A stretch of DNA of 64,000 nucleotides from Pegea sp. RAD2-039 (Eukaryota; Chordata; Thaliacea; Salpida; Salpidae), in NCBI GenBank assembly GCA_034620365.1, contig JAQGEQ010000137.1, forward strand, positions 186,001-250,000, given 5' to 3'. Of the stretch, positions 30,201 through 39,890 are shown one piece after another (position 1 is the first letter of the stretch; every line of letters begins with the position of its first letter). A program made the position numbers and the translations under genes. The notes below the pieces were generated by a model, which saw only the letters and a program-made list of their open reading frames with translations, searched no databases and was not told the DNA's origin.

Positions 30201-30775
30201 TCTTACAACGCTATAAAGAAGCCATCGCGTTATAGCGTCAAGAAGATCGTCCAATCAAACTTCGCGCTTCCAATATTTCCGGTGGCGAAAAAGAAATGTT
30301 TCAAAACTGGTTTGGTTCATCAACCGGAAGTTGATCCGGTCGAAATCCAGGATCTCAAACTAAAAGATTTAACAAAAATCTGCCCCAACAGAAACCAAGG
30401 TTTGTTTGAATCGATCGCGTTTGTGACGTCATCGCTGAATCGTTGTTTTTTGTGGGCAGATGAATCATCCCTGATCTGCTACTCGTTGAGTCGAGGAGGA
30501 TATCTGATGCGTAATATAAGCATGGCCGAACTGTGAGTCGATTTACAATCCATCGCGCGGTTTTGCAACGTCATATCTTCTTCAGAACGCTGACTTATCA
30601 AAGAGCAAATTTCGATAAAAGAAAAAGAAGAAACCCGGAGGTAGACGACGCGGAAAGCCGGAGTATGTTCGAGGTGGATAAAATCGATGATGACGTCAGC
30701 AAAGAAGAGATGGAAGCGAGATTCATGAAGATCTTCAGAACAGAATCTGAGATGATTAGAAAGGGATTGTATTGA
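24243..30775 (+). CDS. RGS22: RGS22-like multi-RGS-domain protein
   Basis: Exons: 24243-24365, 24421-24498, 24546-24690, 24741-24900, 24958-25423, 25473-25586, 25635-25732, 25783-25812, 25864-26101, 26182-26397, 26446-27868, 27940-28227, 28271-28378, 28473-28551, 28606-28913, a duplicated exon (28984-29086 and 29137-29238), 29287-29404, 30003-30127, 30182-30399, 30460-30532, 30586-30775; about 1566 residues. The N-terminus (LLEEDLFLDYFNKFLCLP) matches the RGS22 N-terminal motif. RGS-type regions lie at about 130-225, 405-556 and 1210-1420; the last includes FPRYQSIF, IELFIPIS, FLNSSLPPPLR and VNIPFEMSEKVR. The 474-residue exon 26446-27868 is a Lys/Gln-rich linker absent from vertebrate RGS22. 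RGS22 is a large G-alpha-interacting protein of testis and ciliated cells. Uncertain parts: exon borders at 27869-28085 and 28379-28472, and the duplicated exon (see findings). Confidence 0.87.
26102..26181 (+). repeat. TTG-rich tandem repeat in RGS22-like intron
   Basis: After the gtaagt donor the intron is largely made of tandem TTGTTGTTTG-type units (about 26108-26152), which account for its length (80 nt) over the usual 50. Confidence 0.7.
27885..27992 (+). repeat. Imperfect tandem duplication across intron/exon border
   Basis: A 21-base word, ATGATGTTGAAACAAGTAGAG, occurs at 27900-27920 and again at 27972-27992, 72 bases apart. Both copies are preceded by CCTGAAGAAA. A further word, TTTGAAAGTAGGAATGA (27956-27972), recurs at about 28101-28117. 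The first copy falls in the predicted intron 27869-27939 and the second in the exon, so the duplication blurs which splice sites are used. Confidence 0.75.
28933..29237 (+). repeat. 153-bp tandem duplication of an RGS22-like exon
   Basis: Copy 1 is 28933-29085 and copy 2 is 29086-29237. They are about 97% identical, differing by four substitutions and one 1-base deletion. Each copy carries the intron end, the acceptor cttcag and the exon encoding DLNQ(R/K)IELFIPIS and LLPNDFDFWIELD. Copy 1 keeps the reading frame but has no GT donor at its end: the junction reads GATTG then ATGAG, giving an in-frame TGA at 29085-29087. Copy 2 has the donor gtgagt but lost one base in the CGCGCGC run, which shifts the frame. 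Confidence 0.93.
29417..29990 (+). repeat. 14-bp minisatellite, 41 copies, filling an intron
   Basis: Unit GATGTTGATCTTC followed by G or T, 14 bases, about 41 copies (574 bases). Point variants recur (GAAGTT, GATATT, GTTTATC). The array lies inside the 598-nt intron 29405-30002 of the RGS22-like gene, between donor gtgagt and acceptor ttttttag. Because 14 is not a multiple of 3, the antisense strand yields the same 14-residue peptide period in every frame. This creates two long overlapping antisense ORFs that are not genes. Confidence 0.96.
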
Positions 30776-30866
30776 TGAAGAAGTCTCGCGTTTGTTCGCG
30801 GTCTGAAAGATGATGAAAGACTCATCTTCTACGAGACATTATTTTTTGGTGTCTATTTTACACAAC

Positions 30867-30872
30867 AATAAA
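30867..30872 (+). terminator. Poly(A) signal of RGS22-like gene
   Basis: AATAAA 91 bases after the stop codon. Confidence 0.6.
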
Positions 30873-30899
30873 TTCAGTGTAAACTTCTGGTCGACTTTT

Positions 30900-31330
30900 G
30901 TTTTGCTGCCATGGTAACCGGCTGTTGTATGAAGCCATTTATCTTCGATGTGTTTTTGGTCGCGCGCGCCGGCTGGCGTTCGAAGTTAATCGGAAAGAGC
31001 TTTAAGTCACGTGACAGACAATTTCAACTTTTTAAAATCTTAAAATGATTTCAGATGAATTTCGAGAAAATCTTTTTTTATATAAAAGTTCACGACCAGC
31101 ACCAGTGGCACAAATTCGCGTCCCCCCGCGCCCCCTTCGCGATCTGTCCGCTTCTAGAACGCATGCTTGATTGTTTTAGTCGCGTCTCAACTCGACAGCG
31201 CGGCGCCATTACTTTTGACTTTGCGCCACTTTCCACCTGCTAGGGAAGCGGCAGGTGCAGCGTCACGCTTCACTGAGCACAGAGTCACGCGTACCACAAG
31301 ATTTGATCTCAAAAATAAGTGTTCAGCTTT
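30900..31330 (+). promoter_or_regulatory. GC/CpG-rich probable promoter region of TOX-like gene
   Basis: An unusually GC-rich island (CGCGCGCGCCGG near 30962; C/G-rich runs at 31110-31260) in otherwise AT-rich DNA. It contains GCGCGGCGCCATT, a YY1-like GCCAT core, CACGTG at about 31010, and an inverted repeat CACCTGC (31234-31240) / GCAGGTG (31251-31257) that places two E-boxes in a hairpin. Its position between the RGS22-like 3' end and the TOX-like start suggests a promoter or 5' UTR. This is inference from composition. Confidence 0.45.
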
Positions 31331-32081
31331 TTAAAATACAATCAACAATCTCCAAAAAAATCTCAATGAAAACTCTCGTCTCTACTCTTTGCTTTCTCTT
31401 CTCACTTCTTCTCGTTCTCTCAAGTTACTTTTTGATAGAAAAAAGGGTTTCAGTGTAGAAGTTAGGTGCTTATTTGCTTGCACCATATGTTACTCGTTCA
31501 CAGTACATCTCGAAAGCTATTTCGTCAAAGTTTTGATGAAATATTCGATATATTAATCATGTGATAGGCAGTTTGCTGCCAGCTTTTTCAAGGTTAAAAA
31601 CTGATTTGTTGTTGTTACTTCATCAGTTGCAAATGAAAACTGTTTGAGAGTTTTTATGAATAAGATGGAAGTATAGTGAAAGTAAGATTTGAAAAAGATG
31701 TTAGATTTGCTGCTAAGAAAGTTGGAGATACTAGGACTGAAAGAAAATTATTGATTTTTTTTCTATTTTTTTTTCATTTCAAATTTTTTTAGTGAAATCG
31801 TTTTATAAATTTTGATGTTTAGTTATGTTTCTTAAAAGTTTAAAAATAATTTTTTTTTTGTTCTGATTCTTTTTTATTAATCGATATCACTTCAATTTAA
31901 TAATGACTTATGTAAATAAAGAAGCAAATCTCGTTTATATTCAATTATTGAAAATATATCCTTTTTTTACAGATACTATAAAAATGAAATTTTTAAAAAG
32001 ATAATTTTGAAATCCAAGGAAATTTACCATCAAATTTTTTGTGTTGAAAATTCGAGTATTTGATTTTTATCAATTTCCACA
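31331..32081. other. Region upstream of TOX-like start
   Basis: Returns to A/T-rich sequence. It may contain a 5' UTR exon or intron of the TOX-like gene, but no coding exon is visible. Confidence 0.45.
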
Positions 32082-33908
32082 ATGGGTGAATATAGTGGAG
32101 TTTTCTCAGATGAAACTATGATTGAATCCGGTTCAATCTCTCTTTCATTGTCGAATAATGACAGAAATGAAATTTGGGGAAATTTTCCAGTTCTTGTTGA
32201 TAGTTCAGTTCAACTTCTACCAGTTGAAGAACAACAATATCAACACCATCAACCAAATACTCTCACATATCAACATTTATTACCATCCAACAACCAACAA
32301 CCATCTTTCCCATCTTCTAGCTTCCCTACATCAACCAGTAATGGTTTCCTAGCAACCAGTTCAAACAGATCAACAATGAATTTCAATAACAACAGTATCA
32401 ATGGTTTCAATGGAGCCAATCAAATAAACGACCATTTTGTACCTAACCATTCTTCGGACAATTTCGAACAAATGCCCGTCAACTCGTCGATGCAGGTTAG
32501 TCAACTTCCGGTCTATCCGCGATTCGAAATTCAATTTGATTCTACAGAAACACACCTTCGATGCACCCTATATGTCCAACCCGCTTCGTATACGAGTCCC
32601 TACTCGACAGGTTAGTGACGTCATTGCTTCTCGAAGTAAGGGTTGTCATGCAAGTGTGTTTTAGGTCGGATACAAGTAAGAAAAGAGCCTGTAGTGACCA
32701 GCACTAGACATAAGGTGAGTGATGACGTCATGAAACGCGATTTAGTGACGCGGTGATTATAGGCGAATGAATCGAAGAAGAAGACGTCGAGAAAACGGAA
32801 GAAACGAAGTGGCGACGAACCACAGAAACCCGTTTCCGCTTACGCCCTTTTCTTCCGGTTAGTTTTCACCCTGAACTTTGACTTTCGCGTTTTCGCGTTT
32901 TCGTTTCTTCAAATCGATTTTTGTTGATATTTAGTGACACTCAAGCGTCCATCAAAGCGGACAACCCGACCGCGAGCTTCGGGTCCATCTCGAAGATAGT
33001 GGCGACGATGTGGGACTCTTTGAGTGACTCCAGGAAGTTGGTGAGTTGCCCCAAGACATCGAGATCTTTGATCAAAAGCTTCGAGAAGCTTCGAGAACAT
33101 CTACTTCCACGACTTGAGATAAATTGGAATTTTTTAGGTTTATAAACAGAAGACAGAAACTGCGAAACGCGACTACTTGAAGTTACTAGCCGCTTATCGC
33201 GCAAATCTCGTTTCCAAGGTAACAAGAAACAAATTAGTAGCATCATAATGAAGTTGTCGTTGTAGGGTTGTCTTGACATCGATTCTGACCACAGTAAACA
33301 GGTCTCTCAACCACAAAATACACAACAGCAAGCTTCGCAAGTGTTTCATGATGGACATAATTACTCTCAAATGGTCCTCAATAACCAACTTCCTTTTGAA
33401 CAAAACTATTCTTCATTTGGTAAATTGAGTAATTTTTCAAAATTAATATTTGATTTGTTGTTATTCACAGCAAACAACTCGACAAACGAGACTTGTGTGT
33501 TTCAATCGTCACCTACGTCACAATGCAACACTTACAACAACCACATGCAAACCACTACCCATAACTACCAGCCTAGCAACCAACAGTCCCAATTCTCCTG
33601 GTTACTGACCAGTACCGGACCACAAGCTTCACCAGGATTTACAGGCTCAGAAACAGAACCACCTTACACACAACAAGTCATCAGCAACCAACAATTTCAT
33701 GAAAATGTGAGTGATGACGTCATCACTACATGTGATGTCATCAATTATGACGTTTCAGAGCCTTCCTCCATTGATAATAAACCAGCAACTTCAAATGCCG
33801 AACCAACAGCAGCAACAGCAACCACCGCCTCAGCAACAGACTGTTTTACCTCAACTAGAAAATCGAATTTATTCTTATAACGAAAACTGTTTTGAGAACT
33901 TGCCTTAA
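32082..33908 (+). CDS. TOX: TOX-family HMG-box transcription factor
   Basis: Exons: 32082-32610, 32665-32714, 32763-32857, 32935-33040, 33138-33218, 33266-33419, 33471-33706, 33759-33908; 466 residues with phases closing. The N-terminal exon is Asn/Gln/Ser-rich with no ordered domain beyond a segment before residue 176. A basic nuclear-localisation cluster (KKKTSRKRKKRSG, about 197-209) precedes the HMG box at about 211-285. The box carries the TOX signature EPQKPVSAYALFFRDTQA, then TMWDSLSDSRKLVYKQKTE and YLKLLAAYRANLVSK. The C-terminus is Gln/Pro-rich (a run of six Gln). TOX proteins bind distorted DNA and regulate transcription in the nucleus. Family assignment is firm; which TOX paralogue (1-4) cannot be said. 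Several introns carry TGACGTCA palindromes. The final intron could be read through in frame, giving an alternative Ala/Thr-rich tail. Confidence 0.9.
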
Positions 33909-36484
33909 AAAGGTTCAAAAACTCGCTGCTTTAAAGTATGCAAACATCTCTTGATCATCTAATCTGAACTTTTTTGCCAACTCTTGACAAATCTATTTGT
34001 TACAAAAGCAGTTTTGTCAGCATCAAATTTACATTGTGCGAATAATACGTCGCTAACATAATATAATTGCCTTTTATCTGGGCTTTTTTAAATCGTGCCT
34101 TAAACCATGAGGTACAAATCAGCTAGTGATAGATCCTCTAAACGCTCATCAATAATCTTTATGTTTAATCTGATTGTCTCTTGGTTTGATTGTGCAACTT
34201 CATGTAAACCACATTTTGTAGATTGTTTGCATGCTTTGATGTAAATAGCTTCCCTTGTCCAGTTTCTGATGCTGCTTTCTTCATTTTATTTCAATTCATA
34301 TTTCGTTTCTTGATGCTTTTTCAAAGCTGTACAAAATTGTGAGTTCAAAAAAGGAATTGTGATTTAATGTTGCTGCTGAAAGCAATTTATTTAAAAATTG
34401 TGACTCTAACTTTTACAATTTTTTTGTTTATTTAAAAAATATACAAATTTTAAAAGGTTTGTAGCAAAAAATAGTAAAATGTAATTTGTATTTGTAGCAA
34501 CTTGTAGTTTTTTGAAAGTATTATAAATTATTTAAACATGAGTTAGAAGTACTGAATTATATAAATAATTTGATGGAGATTTAGTTATTAATTTTTAAAC
34601 TCAACTGATATTTTATCGGCTTTATTAAAACATTTCACATTTATAATTTAAGAAGTTAAGTACATCAGCAAATACCAACCTAAATTTTGTCGAAATCTTC
34701 TGCTAAAAAGTTCAGGATAAATCTTCTTAAAATTAGAATTTATCTGAATATATTTTCAGAAATTTTGTTTGGCATTTCACTTATACAAAGACGTCAACTC
34801 TTCTTGTTTATTCAACACTTATTTTTCATGATTTGTAAATAAAATTATTTGAGAAGTTTACTTTTATGTAGTCCAATAATTTATTAAAACAATTACCGCG
34901 AATAAATGTATGATTTAGTGACCAATTAGTAGATAACTTCCAGGAAATTTTACTGATTGATTTAATCTTTGTAGTTATTTCAAAAAAATCACTTTTATTT
35001 TGCAGCCTAGGTTCAATATATTATCATTTTTTAAAATAACTAATTCTGTAGATTTTCATTTACAAAATAAGTCAGTAAATAAGAAGTATTCAAACACAAG
35101 ATTACATTTTTGAGAACAAACATAAAAAAGACAAAAAAACTCAGAACACAGATTTGAAAATCAAACTAATTGATTGTAATTTAACGATTTATTATCATTT
35201 TTAAAAGTATTTTTAGCTTTTGTAGAAAACAAATAGATTTATCTTCATTTAGTCGTCTTTTTTATGTAACTATTCGATAAGTTTTTTAATTGATTTGACA
35301 TTTTTCTGATTTATAAATTTTTCTGACCCAATCAATTGCTAGAAACATAAAAAATTATTCAAAATTGATTACCAGTAGAAATAGATGTTGAAAATGTTGC
35401 TGAAATTGTGGTTCTTTTGATCTTTTATTAATCTAATCATTGTTGAGAGTATTTGTTGTATTTCTTATCACTTTTTTACAAAGTTATTGATTTATCGACA
35501 AGAACTTTTAGTATAAACAATCAGATTATAATGTTGAAAATATCATTCAGCAAACCTTTAGAAGGTTCTTTAAAAGTGACTCTTTGAAATTAGACATTTT
35601 CTACAACCAACTATGATAATGATGTAGTAATTGATTTCGAAATATTTGCTTTCTAAATTCCTGTCGACTCGTTTGCTCCACCTAGCGGTAAAAACTTGTT
35701 TCAATAAATTGGAATTTTAAGTCAGATAATTTCATATTCGAGTTGTTAATAAAATTCATTTTCTTTAACTTGTTTTAACTTGTTTCAACTTGAACAATTA
35801 AATGATTAGATGAACAAAATTAAAACATTTTTATTAAAAAATATTTTCTGCAGTAATTAAATGAGTTACTAACAACCTTTTAGTCTATTACCAACTTTTC
35901 TAAAGATTATATAAACTGAAACGTCGTTATAATACAGTTTCAGTAAAGTTGAAACTACAAACAACATGATAGTAACGAGTCAACAGCTTTTTAAATCCAC
36001 TTTTAGCTTCACAATCAGTAATTTTTAAGATGATTCTTGCGTAGAATCGTGAGAGTTATAGTGATTAGAGAGTAATTCTAAAAACTTCCAGTTGATAATA
36101 ACTAATAAATATTTCATGATTTGAATCATAAGACTTTTTATTTATTTGATAAAGATGCTACTTGTAGCAAAACTTTTTTATATTTAGTGTTCTTTTCAAC
36201 AGTTATGTCTTTAGAGACTGAGAAGATTTTTGATGAACTAAATATACTCAGAGTCTTCTGAATCTATTTTAATTATCTGCTTGAAGCCAGATAAAGTTTT
36301 TTGTAAAATTTCTTGCAATTTATTCATTAGTTAAATAGTTTTGAGATTTGTAGATTGATGATTTCACAAAAAGTTTATAATCAATATTTAATTCTATCAA
36401 TGGGTCTAGTTGGAACACTTTCAACAAAATCTGATGTAAGTTTAGACGATGAATTAACAGAAAAGCGTTCCGTAAACACATTCT
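33909..36484. other. AT-rich intergenic between convergent genes
   Basis: Separates the 3' ends of the TOX-like and TRIM71-like genes. No ORF supported. A short GC-rich island, TCCACCTAGCGGTAA at about 35679-35693, stands out. The TOX-like 3' UTR presumably extends some way into this stretch, but I found no decisive poly(A) signal. Confidence 0.5.
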
Positions 36485-36490
36485 TTTATT
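36485..36490 (-). terminator. Poly(A) signal of TRIM71-like gene
   Basis: AATAAA on the minus strand. It would give a 3' UTR of about 690 bases and is the first good signal after the stop codon at 37175. Confidence 0.5.
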
Positions 36491-36747
36491 ACAAGATCAA
36501 AACCAGTTGAAAAATTGTTTAAAAACTTTGAAATGTTCATTTGTTTGTAAAAGAGGTTTGTGAAGATATCCTTTCATTCTGAAGGACATGATATCAGCAA
36601 ATCGACGGAGCAATTTGATTCAACGATGTGGATCTGAGGTTTTTGGGGCGCAACGTGGCAAGGGTCTTTGAGATCAAAAAAGATCTTGAATCGATTGCCG
36701 CAGATAGTTTGCAAACTGCACGAGAGTATTGCAGCAAGATATAGATC

Positions 36748-36754
36748 GAGGTAG
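36748..36754 (-). promoter_or_regulatory. let-7-type seed match (7-mer)
   Basis: On the transcript strand this reads CTACCTC, complementary to let-7 positions 2-8. It lies about 420 bases after the TRIM71-like stop codon, inside the predicted 3' UTR. The next base is not A, so it is a 7-mer rather than an 8-mer site. Confidence 0.55.
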
Positions 36755-37061
36755 GAAGTGACGTCACATCATTCGCACGCGCGTTATTCAACTATATGAG
36801 GAAACAGGAACGACAAAGATCGACTAAACATAATATGGAGTACAACGTACAAGACTTGATGACGTAATAGACGCGAAACGTCGCGTGCAGCAGTTATAAT
36901 AAAAGCAGCATAAAACTCAAAAAGTACCAAAAAGTAGAAAATCTCAGCGAATCATGTGATTGGACGCGCGAAATGACATGATCAGCTGATTGAATGGCGA
37001 CAGAAGAAACGTGTGACGTCATCATCTGGATGTCGGGATCTGTTGTGGATGAGAAGGGAAG

Positions 37062-37069
37062 TGAGGTAG
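37062..37069 (-). promoter_or_regulatory. let-7-type seed match (8-mer)
   Basis: On the transcript strand this reads CTACCTCA, a full 8-mer let-7 seed match, about 105 bases after the TRIM71-like stop codon. let-7 repression of LIN-41/TRIM71 through paired 3' UTR sites is a classic conserved circuit in bilaterians. Together with the site at 36748 this is the same arrangement. Confidence 0.65.
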
Positions 37070-37174
37070 ATGCAAAAGAACAAATTGCTTGTTGAGAATG
37101 TAAAAACAAAAACAAAAAGAGGTATTTGATTAAGAATCGAGCGCTTGTGACGTCATCAAAGCTTCGCGATGAGG

Positions 37175-39890
37175 TTAAAAAACGACAATACGATTATTGC
37201 CGAAATCTACAACAGCAATATGGCCACTTGGCTGTACAGTGATACCAGAGGGCCGGTCCATTGTACTTGGATGTGGACCAGAAACTCGATTGAAAACGGC
37301 TTTTATTTCGCCATTTTCAGAAATGACTTGAATTCGTTGATTTTTAGAATCAGCAACCACGATGTTACCATAATCATCAACTGCTACACCCTGTACACTT
37401 GTTTGTCACTAGAGGTGGACAGAGTGGTCCACAACTTACCTGTGGACGTTGAAATTGGATCATTTCATCGCCCTGGCGACCCACAAAATGTGCCGTCAAC
37501 ATGTCCCAACCAATGATGACCAGTCGATGGTTATTAAAGTCAGTGACCACTATTCGACCATTTGGAAGAAAAGCGACACCACGTGGTAACTCAAAGAATC
37601 GCCGCATGTCACCTAGCAACAGAAGGATGTGATGACGTCATCACATCACGTCACTATCACCTTCATATCCATATTTGCTGATGAAGTTTCCTTTATTATC
37701 GAAGAGTTGGACTCGATTGTTTCTGGTGTCACTGACTGCGATACGGGACACTTTGTCCACAGCTACGTCCCAGGGGTAATTGAACTGGCCAGTTTTCGAG
37801 CCCCGTTCACCAAATTTACGGATGAAACGTCCTTCGAAGCTAAATACTTGGATTCGATGATTATCTTTATCAGCTACAATTATTTCGTGTTGTTGGTTAA
37901 CAGCGACACCAGCTGGTCGAAAAAATTGACCAGCAGCTGCACCATGGCTACCAAAAGTATGACAGAAAGCGCCTGTGGACTTGAACACTTGGATACGGTG
38001 GTTGCTACGGTCAGCGACGATTAGATGTCCCTAGAAACGCGATTGTTAGCGATTGAAGACAAATGAGATGTTTGTAACCATGGAATCGGAACAAATTCCC
38101 CAGGGTCGGCTCAACTCTCCTTGTTGACTTCCTTGAACACCGAAGACACAAGCCGTCGCGTTTTGTAGAGCGCGCGTCGCGTAATCAGTTTGTTGCTTAG
38201 CATTGATGATTAGAGGACATCCGGGAAGACGTAGAGATCGACATTTCGCGTCAACGCGATGTTGTCCCTCTCTCATCAATTTAAATTGAAATTTCAGCAC
38301 GCTATCATCGATGTGTGACGTCATCACTGAACAAGGAAATGTAGCGCCATCTGGTGGTGTGACGTAAACAGTGAATTCATCCCGGATTTTACACTGCCGG
38401 TTGCTGAGGTGATCTCTATGACGTAATGATGAGATGAGAAGATGAAGATTTGATGATTACCGGACATGGATGATGAAATGAGCCGAAGTTCCACAAATAC
38501 CAATGTTTCCATCGCTACCTTGTCTTTCTAATTTACAATTTTCAGCGCAAACAGAACTTATTACGTCACCCAATTTCTCGCCAACAACCGACATGCTTCG
38601 ATGCACAAAACTGATGACGTCATCTTCGTGAGGCGCATTCACAGCATCAGCGACTCCAGTAGACACTAAAATACTATTCAGTCTGGCAGGGGCTGAAAAA
38701 ATGGGGCGTTTAGGGGGTTGAAGTCATGAAGGATCAACCTCACCTTGGAGGAGTAGAAAGCGACCCCTAAGTGCCCTCCATTGTTCGATTTCCGCGACAG
38801 TGTTCTCGATTAATCGTTCCCAGAACTGAACATTATCAACTTGTTGTCTCAATGTCTTTGTCTTCATCTGAAATTGAAATATTAATGAAGATCAGTTGGA
38901 GATTGAGATATGAGACCCTGTGGATGTGACGTGTCTCTGAAATTAATTGTTGTTCGTGTTTTCGAGCCCAGTTGATTGTAGCGTTTGTAATATTTTCAAT
39001 TTCAGCAATTATCTTTTTCTCTTTTAGATCTAATGTACATAAAGTCGCGTTGACGCTATTCTTGCATTGTTTCAATGAATTCAATTTGTTCCTAGAAACA
39101 TCCATTTGATTGATGAGCAAAATCACATCATAAACTCACCTAGCACCTTTCAAAAGTAAATCCAACTTTACTTTATTTTGTTCATTGGCATTTTTCAAAT
39201 ATTTCCATTCATGATTGACATGTGAATCCAAAGCACTTTTCATACATAAATGCTATCATAGATACTTTCACTAATTTGTATCTGATCACTAAACACAAGA
39301 TTATTACCTGATTACATGAATGACAAAAGACATCTAAGTCACAATACTGATCTTTACAAGGACACTTTGCTTGGTTACACCAGTTCCGTGATTGAGGTTC
39401 GACTAGAGATTGTGATGATGTCATCATATCTTCACTAATCGGATTAAATGAAGAAATCTACAGAAAAAATATCAGTTTTTGAAGTCGAATAAAAAATTAG
39501 TTTTTACAAATATTTAAAATAATCGATTATTTGTAAGAAATGGAAGCAAATTACTTGAATTAGTGAGTGATCTTTGGTAAGAGTAACTCTAAGATGAGCA
39601 GAAACACATTCGAGACACAAATATTCTTTACAATCAACGCAATAAGCATTTGGTGATAGGCTATCTCTACATTTACAGTCCACCACTTGTAGAGGTACAT
39701 GATTGTCAGGTGAAGATAACAACGAATTATCTTTATCTTCTGAAGTGTCTTGGATCGAAAACTCTCTCCAAAGAGTTCCTAGTAAAAAAGCTGGAGAGAT
39801 TGTAGAAGTATCATGATCCTCAGCAGCTGTTGAAACTTCTAAAGAAGCAACTGATGAAGGTTCTATATGTGTGTGGTTTATTTTATCCAT
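37175..39890 (-). CDS. TRIM71: TRIM-NHL protein, TRIM71/LIN-41-like, no RING seen
   Basis: Ten exons, in transcript order: 39890-39555, 39457-39308, 39252-39140, 39091-38917, 38867-38744, 38692-38461, 38403-38079, 38030-37661, 37612-37440, 37390-37175; 737 residues with phases closing. B-box 1 lies at about 78-112 ([21 protein letters not shown]), B-box 2 at about 141-180 ([18 protein letters not shown]), and a coiled coil at about 185-295. A filamin-type Ig domain follows at about 345-445, then six NHL repeats ([72 protein letters not shown]). This order is that of TRIM71/LIN-41. NHL domains of this group bind mRNA hairpins and repress translation. No RING precedes B-box 1 in the visible exons, as in the fly homologue Wech. 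A RING on an upstream exon cannot be excluded. The minus-strand 3' region carries two let-7-type sites. Confidence 0.93.

Noticed and set aside
29362-30254. Two overlapping minus-strand ORFs (217 and 295 codons) encoding a repetitive INIRRSTSEDQH peptide
   Set aside because: They are the antisense reading of the 14-bp minisatellite and flanking plus-strand exons of the RGS22-like gene. A 14-bp unit gives the same 14-residue peptide in every frame, so openness carries no coding information.
33711-33880. Read-through ORF ending in an Ala/Thr-rich tail as the main TOX-like C-terminus
   Set aside because: Splicing 33706 to 33759 removes a typical 52-nt intron and gives the Gln/Pro-rich tail expected for TOX proteins. 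Read-through remains a minor alternative.
37169-37516. 115-codon plus-strand ORF
   Set aside because: Antisense shadow of the last two NHL exons. It crosses a well-supported 49-nt intron.
37629-38024. 131-codon plus-strand ORF
   Set aside because: It lies antisense to the NHL-repeat exon of the TRIM71-like gene (37661-38030), whose frame and splice sites are strongly supported.
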